64,000 nt of DNA from contig NC_077228.1 in the NCBI RefSeq assembly GCF_027887165.1, forward strand, positions 206,747,479 through 206,811,478, read 5' to 3'. Shown here piece by piece: positions 57,226 to 64,000 of the stretch. The stretch's first letter is position 1. Each line of letters starts with the position of its first letter. A program made the position numbers and the translations under genes. This DNA comes from Monodelphis domestica. Its lineage: Eukaryota; Chordata; Mammalia; Didelphimorphia; Didelphidae. The notes under the pieces are model-generated. The model was not told the origin of the DNA. It made no database searches and saw nothing but the letters and a program-made list of their open reading frames with translations.

Positions 57226-58970
57226 TTTTTCCATACATCACTCAAGTTCCTGTGAAATTCTGGTTCTACTATTCTAAGAAAATTCTATCTTCTTTGATAT
57301 TCAATTTAGAGTATTACCAGTAGGTCTGTCTTATCAAGAAGAATGTTTAAATAACTATCTTTCAAAAAATCTGAAAACAAAATGAAAATACTCATGCAAC
57401 GATGCCCCCTAGTGGGTAGTAAAAAGATAGAATTGAGCAAAAAAAAAAAATAGGAGCCCTTGGTGAATGCTTAAAATTTTAAAGAAATTAAATAGCTAAC
57501 CTTTGTATAGGATATCACAGGGATCAACAGAATCTTTTAACAGAAAGATCAAGCTGAGGTATACTAATGTGGGTCTTCCATTTCTGATTCATTCAACAGT
57601 TTCTGATTATGGGGCTAATCTGTTTTCCTAGCCTCAGGTTGATAATGGGGTCATACTGACAAAGCACAATACATCTTCAAGCCATACAGCTAAATCATAA
57701 GTGAGTGACAGGCTTGAAATTCAGTCAAGTTACAGGCTATTGCCTCTAAATGGCCACATGGCCATTATCATCACTACTGTCTATACACTATACCTAACCA
57801 AAAATTTCCAGAAAAAAATTATAATGGCTGATTTAATCCATGAATAATACAGTCATGCCTGTTGCAATACCTCTCAAATCCTTCTAGTGGAACAATTGCA
57901 AAATAAGGAAGACATTTTTTGAGAAAAAAGAAATCTTTTCTAAAGCATATGATGAATAGAAACAGGATAGGGACCCCCCAAAATGGTAGATTACAGTGTC
58001 CAAAAACCCCCCAACATCCACCTTAGAGGAAAGTCTTAAGTAGAAAAGTACTACTTAGATTTCTGAGAAAAGATATTAAAAAGAGATAGTAAGACTGGCA
58101 AATCTCTATTACTGTCCAAAGATAGTATCAACAGAGGGACAGAAGGAAAGGAGAAGCATAATGGCTGGATAAGTTACAACAGAAAAAAAATATTGGTCTC
58201 TCTATATTTAATTCTTCTCTACAAAATTTTGCCTCCACTAAAATCTTTTTTCCACACAGAAGCCACCTAAAATCTCAAAGGCCAAGCTAGCTGAGCACAA
58301 ACTCCAGCAGATCCTACTAAGCTTGATCACAGGCTCAGTTACAAGCATATCAGTCTAAATATAGGTTGGCTCAGCACTAGAGCTGGCCAACAAGCCAACA
58401 GAGCATCTCATGAAATTATTCACTAAGGAGTAGAAGAAGTGCAATCTAAATCAATGGAGGGTTTACTAACAGATGTAATCATGGGTTCTTGAAATGTGAT
58501 ACTCAAATGCCTTTATGTAGCAAATTCTTTACAGTAACACCTACTATTGTGGGACACAAGAAAAACCAATGGAACAAGAACAGGGTGGAAACAAACTTCT
58601 CTAGGGAAAGAGATTCAATTAAAATAGAAGTCTTTTCTTCCTATGCACTGAGACCTAATCTGAATTCCCTTGACTAATTGTCTCAACTTCTGGCTGCTTT
58701 TGACAGACTGAATCAAGACCCCCCCCCCTCACCCCCCCCCCAACAATTGTGCTGTTTTATCTTTAGTCTCTTCCCAATTTTTTCTGTTCCCTTCTTGACC
58801 CTTGTTTCTCTTCTCATTGTAACATATCCAATTTATACCTTACGCTTTAGCCCCTCCTCCAAACAGAAGAGAGTAGAATGGGAGAAAATACATACTCCAA
58901 TGTTAACTTATACATTTATTTCAATGCTTAAGATTATGGTTCACACTTACCTTACCTGCTTTAAGAAGGT
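57226..58970. other. CDC27 intron, unclassified
   Basis: Contains a C run at 58719-58741. A 103-codon frame at 58678-58989 spans this run and shows no homology that I can see. No exon of CDC27 is expected here since flanking exons join in phase. Confidence 0.4.
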
Positions 58971-59050
58971 CAGTATGTTAAGAACATGAATCATTGTAAC
59001 CATGGAAAAACACTCAAATTAATTAATTAATTAATTAATTTTTTTTTTTT
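58971..59050 (+). mobile_element. L1 3' terminus remnant with (AATT)n
   Basis: AGAACATGAATCATTGTAAC, then CATGGAAAAACACTC and AATT units (59017-59050), the same terminus as the L1 at 30020-30536. Confidence 0.75.
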
Positions 59051-59393
59051 GGAAAAATAAAAGTCAATACCTTTAGTACAAAACTATGTTTATCAACTTA
59101 TAAAGATCTGCGAGTGCTTCAAAAAATGAAACATTAAAAATTAAATATAAAAATATTTATGTAACAAAATGTCCAATGGTAAGTACTGGGAAAAAGTAAT
59201 CTACAGCTCAGACAGAAGTCAAAGTCTAACTTACTTAAACTTTGATATTATAAAAAGAAAATATGACTCAAATCACAGAAGATCTGGTCTAGAAAATAAT
59301 ACTATCTAAAGGAAGGCCCCACATACCAACTAACCAATCAATTAACACTTATACTAACTTTTATACATCATTTTATACTGTTGACTAACTTAC

Positions 59394-59522
59394 CTTATAT
59401 TTTTCATTTGCAAATAAAACCGAGGCTCTGTGGAATTTGCATAGAGGGTTCTTGGGATCAATAATGATGGCTTTGTTTAAGGTATCCAAAGCCTTTTCAG
59501 ATTTTTTCAGTGCATGTTGAAC
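59394..59522 (-). CDS. CDC27: CDC27 exon, TPR region
   Basis: Phase-0 exon of 129 bp (43 codons) reading VQHALKKSEKALDTLNKAII, then IDPKNPLCKFHRASV, ending FANEKYK. It finishes one TPR (A and P at the ends of the second helix, IDP) and contains helix A of the next. The acceptor is CTTATAG before 59522 and the donor AAG|GTAAGT follows 59394. I recall human CDC27 as AIVIDPKN here; this copy has AIIIDPKN, a conservative Val to Ile change in the second helix. This may be a lineage difference or my memory of the reference. The codons are intact and the neighbouring splice phases agree, so this is the working gene and not a processed copy. Confidence 0.96.
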
Positions 59523-60134
59523 CTATAAGAAGTATTAACAGAGAACATAGTTTTATGCTTCTTTTTGATTTTCAAAAGGAGACACAATATAATGTAGAGC
59601 CAAACTAAGTCTAGCACACACACATGTGCACGTAGTTAAAATGGAGTCACTTTGTACTATTTAGTCAGTGTTTAGATGTCATTTAGCTGGCTACTCTCAG
59701 AATTTCTAAGTAGTCAGATTATATTTGCATCAAGGACTATGATTTTGCCTACTAGGCAAGCATCTTAGACTATGCAAAAAAGTGACATCCTTTCTTTTAA
59801 CCATTCAAAAGCCCAAATTGTAATATCTTTCTCCTCTAAAATAATGAATATGAATTATGTATATATAAAACATTACCTGATGTGCAACAAATTTTCCAAA
59901 ATAAAAGTAGCACAATTTCCTTGACTTTCCCCTAAAATGGCTAGTAACATCTTTACCATATCCCCTGGAATCTCCACCAAGCAATTATGGGTTCTAGTCC
60001 AAAATATTCCATTGGTAAGTGAACTGGGAAATGCCAAGGTATATAACTGTTTTATTTCAGTATTTTCAGTATTTTATTTCAGTATTTATTTCAGTATATT
60101 ATCATCCAGAAGGTTTTAAAAATCAGTAATGGAT

Positions 60135-60565
60135 CACATTCATATGGTATTTTTCCATTTACAAAGTACTTTCTTCACAACTTTGTGAGGTATGAGGATA
60201 GCTAAGTGGTCTAGTGGATTGAGAACCAGGGCAGGAGAGAAGAGGTCCTGAGTTCAAATGTGGCCTCAGACACTTCCTAGCTGTGTGATCCTAGGCAAGT
60301 ACCTTGATCTCCATTGCCTAGCCCTTACCACTCTTCTGCCTTGGAACCAATACACAGTATGGATTCCCAGGCAGATGGTAAAGGTTTTAAAAAAATTCTA
60401 TAAAGTAGAAGTATTAGCTACATTTTAAGTTGAAAAAAAAAAAAAACAAAACCCTAAGGGAAATTAGGTGACTTGGTCATGGTGACACTGATAATGTCAG
60501 AGCTGGGACTTGAACTTTGGTCTCCTGACTTCAAATCCAAGCTCTTTCCATGACTGAAATGGGAG
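60135..60565 (-). mobile_element. MIR-like SINE split by a younger SINE
   Basis: TTTTCCATTTACAAAGTACT and CTTTGTGAGGTATG (left) continue after the insertion as AAATTAGGTGACTTGGTCAT, GCTGGGACTTGAACTTTGGT and CTCCTGACTTCAAATCCAAG (right). Confidence 0.75.
60193..60397 (+). mobile_element. Marsupial tRNA-derived SINE
   Basis: GATAGCTAAGTGGTCTAGTG to GGCAGATGGTAAAGGTTTTA, inserted in the MIR at 60135-60565. Confidence 0.93.
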
Positions 60566-60844
60566 GTTATTCTCCCAAAGAAGTAAACTGAATCAATGAC
60601 CAGAGCTAAGAGCATAGTTCTTAAAATTAATTTCTATGTTCATGGCCATGTACTATGCTCCTTATAAGGATATCAGGATGGAATGAGAATGTTGGCATGA
60701 GGCTTAAACAAAACAAAAAACACCAGTCCCAAGAAATGGAGAGCATGAAAATGTTGCCCATTTCTGACTGTTAAGACAAATATCTATACAATGATTATTT
60801 TTTGGCCAGGCAGTCAAACTATGCTACCCAGAAAATAAAAGACC

Positions 60845-61050
60845 ACAATTATAGAATTGGAGAGTTGAAAGGCACCCTGGCAGCCATCTAGTCCAATTTA
60901 TAAGTATAAGCAATCATCTTCTAGAAAATATACAAAAATTGATCTTATCACTCCTGAAGACCTCCAAAGGAGAACATATCTCTTGAAGCAGCCCATCCTA
61001 CTTTTGAACAGCTTCAATTGTTTGGAAGTTTTTCCTGACCCTAAATACTA
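60845..61050 (+). mobile_element. CR1/L3-like LINE tail
   Basis: ATAGAATTGGAGAGTTGAAA, GCAGCCATCTAGTCCAATTT, AAGCAGCCCATCCTACTTTT and GTTTGGAAGTTTTTCCTGAC resemble CR1-type 3' ends. Confidence 0.55.
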
Positions 61051-61199
61051 GATGTTTAAATGAGATAAGCAGCTTTGACTACATGTGGTCTTTGCTGTAA
61101 ATGAACTCTTTCTAATTTCATTTAATATTTCCCTATTCTATAATAAACTTGTGAAGGAATCAGTGGATTTTTATATTGTGAATCTTAAAATTCCTCAGA

Positions 61200-61795
61200 C
61201 TATACCTTAGAAGATTTGGTTAAGCAAATTCCCCTATAGTAACAATATAGGTACTTGGTCAGGAATGTATTGAGAACTTTAAAATTATTCCACCCTACTC
61301 ATGACAGTGCCTTAGGGGAAGATAAAGTTGTAAACTCCTGATGGAACACTCATACTTATAGTAAAGCTAGAACCTTAAGCTAGGTCTATTTTTAGATCTA
61401 ACACAAAAGGATGCTAAGTACCTATAAAAGTTAAATTAATCTCTAAAAAGGTCAAGCAACTTACAAAGGGCAAGCTTAGCAAAGAGATGTGAAATACTCA
61501 GAAGATATAATCTAATCAGAGAAGGAGATAACAAAAGAAGATGTAAACTAAGAATGGACAGTCCTGGGGAAAACGTCTACTGTGATTGGTACATGTGAAA
61601 ATTTAGGAGAGGTGACATAAGAGTATTTACTCTCTCTCTCCCTTTTCTTAATTCCTTCATTTGTATTAATTAAAATCTCCATAAAACCCAGCTGACTTGG
61701 GTATTTTCATATTTGGGAATTTTTCCCATGGCGATCACTTATTTTTGATTTAAATCAAGACACTAAAAATTATCTTTACAGTTTTGGCAATTCAG
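61200..61795 (+). mobile_element. Diverged LTR related to 51377-52263 (fossil)
   Basis: TCTATTTTTAGATCTAACAC, AAGAATGGACAGTCCTGGGG and CATGTGAAAATTTAGGAG line up in order with the solo LTR in the neighbouring intron (TCTATTTTTAGATTTTAACT, AAGAATGGACAGTCCTGGAG, CATGAAAATTTAGAGG). It is shorter and older; ends are not sharp. Same orientation. Confidence 0.7.
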
Positions 61796-62039
61796 TCTTG
61801 AAACCCACACTTTCTCAGTTACAGTATCACCCCTGGAACTTGCACAGGGTTCTGTAAAAAGCAACCACTTAATAAATGTTTCTTTAGTTCAATTTGTTTA
61901 TATGAATTTCCATAAATTGGGGGAGAGGGCAGAGCAATTTTTACTCAAAATGTATATATAAAAAACCAAATATATCATGCTTCACCCAGAATAAGCTGAT
62001 CACTTAAAATCTCATCACTCTGCTTACTCAGTTTTTGTT

Positions 62040-62342
62040 ACTCAACACTTTCTCACACCCTCAGTCATCTCTCCCTATGGCTGAAGGGTGGCAGATTAAA
62101 TACCTCCTAAATCCCTCCTTTATAGAGAACTCAGATCTCAATTTTCCAGATAACTTCATTTTCCATCAGCAGTTCTGTATGGTTTTAACTCCAACGAACA
62201 AAACACCCATTTTAGCTTCCTTTTGTGTTGTCTTTCCCCATTAGACTGTATACTCCTTGAAGGCAGGGACTGTCTTTTTCTTATTTGTGTCTCCAGTGTC
62301 TGGCATAGAGCAGGAACTTAATACATATTTACTGATTTGTCC
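62040..62342 (+). mobile_element. L2 3' end abutting a CDC27 exon
   Basis: TTAGACTGTATACTCCTTGA, AGGCAGGGACTGTCTTTTTC, GTGTCTGGCATAGAGCAGGA and ACTTAATACATATTTACTGA are the L2 terminus, ending about 20 nt from the exon at 62363. Confidence 0.8.
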
Positions 62343-62362
62343 TAAAACAGTAAATTACTTAC

Positions 62363-62480
62363 AACTCCAATATGACAAAGTAGAACTGAACTCTGAGGGT
62401 TGATATCAAGTGCTTTTTGGAAATGCATTTCTGCAAGGCTGAACTTTTCTTGTTTGTAATAAATCATTCCCAACCCATAC
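62363..62480 (-). CDS. CDC27: CDC27 exon, TPR region
   Basis: The first base completes the split Trp codon, then the exon reads YGLGMIYYKQEKFSLAEMHF and ends SSVLLCHIGV. It completes the TPR begun in the previous exon (W, G, Y, A, F, A and P at the canonical spacing, ending DINP) and starts the next. The acceptor is TACTTGCAG before 62480 and the donor is GTT|GTAAGT after 62363. Length is 118 bp (1 + 39 codons), leaving phase 0. No difference from the human sequence I recall is visible. Only about 20 intronic bases separate the donor side from an old L2 tail ending near 62342. Confidence 0.96.
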
Positions 62481-63639
62481 CTGCAAGTACAAAAGGAAGT
62501 GTTACTTTGGTTCAACTTCTAGGAATTTTTAGATAATAATCTTACTGAGGATGTAACCAAAAAATACATATCCTGAAGACTTCAATGAAAAGGAATTAGT
62601 GACAAAACATTGGTGATTGCATAATGAGGTAAATAGCAGCAGCAAGAGAAGTAAACTAATAAAGTGGGTAGCTAATAATTTTTAGAAATACTTTATTAAT
62701 AAAGTTCATGCAGTTAGGTATTCACCTTCAAAATTTTATAAAAATAAAAAATAATGTGGAACTTTATTTAGAAAATGCCTCAACAAGAGAAATAGTAGTT
62801 TATACATTGCATGTGTTGGAAATGTTTTTGCCTTCCATGGTGATGTATTTACATGATAATATCAGGTAAAAAATAGTTGTATTTTAAAGCCTTGTGTATT
62901 TAAGAACTAAATAGAAAGACAAAATGAACTAATGAAACTATAAAACCCAACAAAAGAAACTTGATTTAGAGATAACTATACTAAGAATTTTCAATATCAT
63001 CAAATTATAATTTCCTAATAACAAAATTTTAACTGAATTAAATCAATATCATCCCATATCACTTAGTCTTAACTTAATCAGGCAAAGCAATAAATTGCTG
63101 ACTGACAAATCCAATTTTGAGAAAAGGAAAGAAGAACAAAAATCCAGCATTTTTCTTATTTTTTGTAAAAAAATAAGACTGGAAATAACTTAATTGATTC
63201 CCCAAGGAATACCAAAGAAAGGAAAAACAAAGATACTGTAGAAATAAATAAAAATTAAGTGTCATTTGACTGGAACTATATCAGGAGTATTTTTCAATAT
63301 AATTGAGCCACCACTTATCCAACTGGTAAATTACATAATCCCCTCCCTTGCTCTTTTCCAGTTTCTTTTATCTTCCACCTATTGGTTATTCTAATGCTCC
63401 AATAAAAAGAAAAATAATGAATTAATTATCATTAGTTATTAGCAGTCCTCATTAGGAGACTTGGTATGGGTAAAGGCTAAAACAAGTAGCTAAAATGAGA
63501 ATTTGATATTTTCTCTAATAGTTATGATTAGGCTTGGTTAAGAATTGGTTTACTAGATTAAAATAGGTTCCAGCAATAGTACAACAGAAAACAATCCAAA
63601 ATACCAAATTGTCATTAAGATTTTTTAGTACTTACTTAC
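62481..63639. other. CDC27 intron, unique-looking
   Basis: 1.16-kb intron with no recognisable repeat, AT-rich. Confidence 0.5.
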
Positions 63640-63848
63640 CATGCATTATAATGTCTAGGATTGACTCTGATTGCATTTCTAAAACAGGCTAATGCTTTAT
63701 CTAGTTCTTCAGTTAACACAAATTCATGCCCCAGCAGTGTATAGGCATAAGCATAATTTGGATCAACTTGGATAGCTCTCTGGAAGAATTTAATTGCAAT
63801 ATCATGCTCCCTTTGCAAACTGAAACAGTTTCCTGCAGCACACCAGGC
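63640..63848 (-). CDS. CDC27: CDC27 (APC3) exon, TPR region; most 5' exon in window
   Basis: CDC27 is a scaffold subunit of the anaphase-promoting complex, the nuclear ubiquitin ligase that drives mitotic exit; its C-terminal TPR superhelix binds the IR tails of CDC20 and CDH1. The exon reads AWCAAGNCFSLQREHDIAIK onwards to RNAIRVNPRHYNA and ends with TG, the first two bases of a Trp codon. It matches the human protein as I remember it, residue for residue. Two TPR units are visible: the first has W2, the AIKFFQRAI helix and VDP; the second runs from NYAYAYTLLGH to RVNP. The acceptor TTATTAG precedes GCC at 63848 and the donor G|GTAAGT follows 63640. At 209 bp it ends in phase 2, completed by the G that opens the next exon at 62480. 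The preceding exon lies outside the window. Confidence 0.97.
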
Positions 63849-64000
63849 CTAATAAAACATAATAAAAAATATAACTAAGATATTTGTCTACCCAACAAAA
63901 ATGCCACAAAAATCCAAAATGTTTTTATAAAACAGAACTAATTCAATTAGTCAGTCTGAATGATATTCTTGGGACATTAACATGAGTGTACTATCATTAT
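63849..64000. other. CDC27 intron, truncated by the window edge
   Basis: Sequence upstream of the 63848 acceptor; the next exon is outside the window. Confidence 0.8.

Overview
The window is mammalian, AT-rich DNA with no CpG island. Its repeats are marsupial: many copies of a tRNA-derived SINE whose 3' end reads AAGGTAAGGGTTT, MAR1 and MIR-like CORE-SINEs, L2, a marsupial L1, and hAT-type DNA transposons including a SPIN-like copy. Several L1 tails end in a form (CATGAATCATGTAACCATG, then AATTAATT) that I associate with South American opossums, so a didelphid such as Monodelphis is the best guess. This rests on remembered repeat consensus sequences; no search was run.

The only host gene I can support is CDC27 (APC3), the TPR scaffold subunit of the anaphase-promoting complex, on the minus strand. 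Six exons are present: 63640-63848, 62363-62480, 59394-59522, 53363-53437, 46775-46931 and 43026-43108. All junctions are GT-AG, the phases agree, and together they encode the last 256 residues and the stop. A largely repeat-free stretch from 43025 to about 39925 fits the 3' UTR and ends at an AATAAA signal (complement of 39944-39949). The rest of the gene lies beyond the right edge.

Layout: 1-1.44 kb retrovirus-like fossil; 2.5-9.7 kb L1, SINE, L2 and hAT debris; 11.7-13.9 kb an old L2 interrupted by a perfect 138-bp inverted repeat; 14.5-20.9 kb nested L1, LTR and SINE insertions; 23.1-34.7 kb minus-strand L1 blocks, carrying a SPIN element; 36.6-39.15 kb a long L2 with nested SINE and hAT insertions; 39.9-63.85 kb the CDC27 3' half, with L2, L1, LTR and SINE insertions in its introns. 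No gene is recognisable in 1-39.9 kb, which is intergenic DNA downstream of CDC27.

The most unusual structure is the inverted repeat at 13281-13659. Next are a (GTT)n tract serving as the pyrimidine region of the last CDC27 acceptor, and two donors 24 nt apart and in frame at the penultimate exon.
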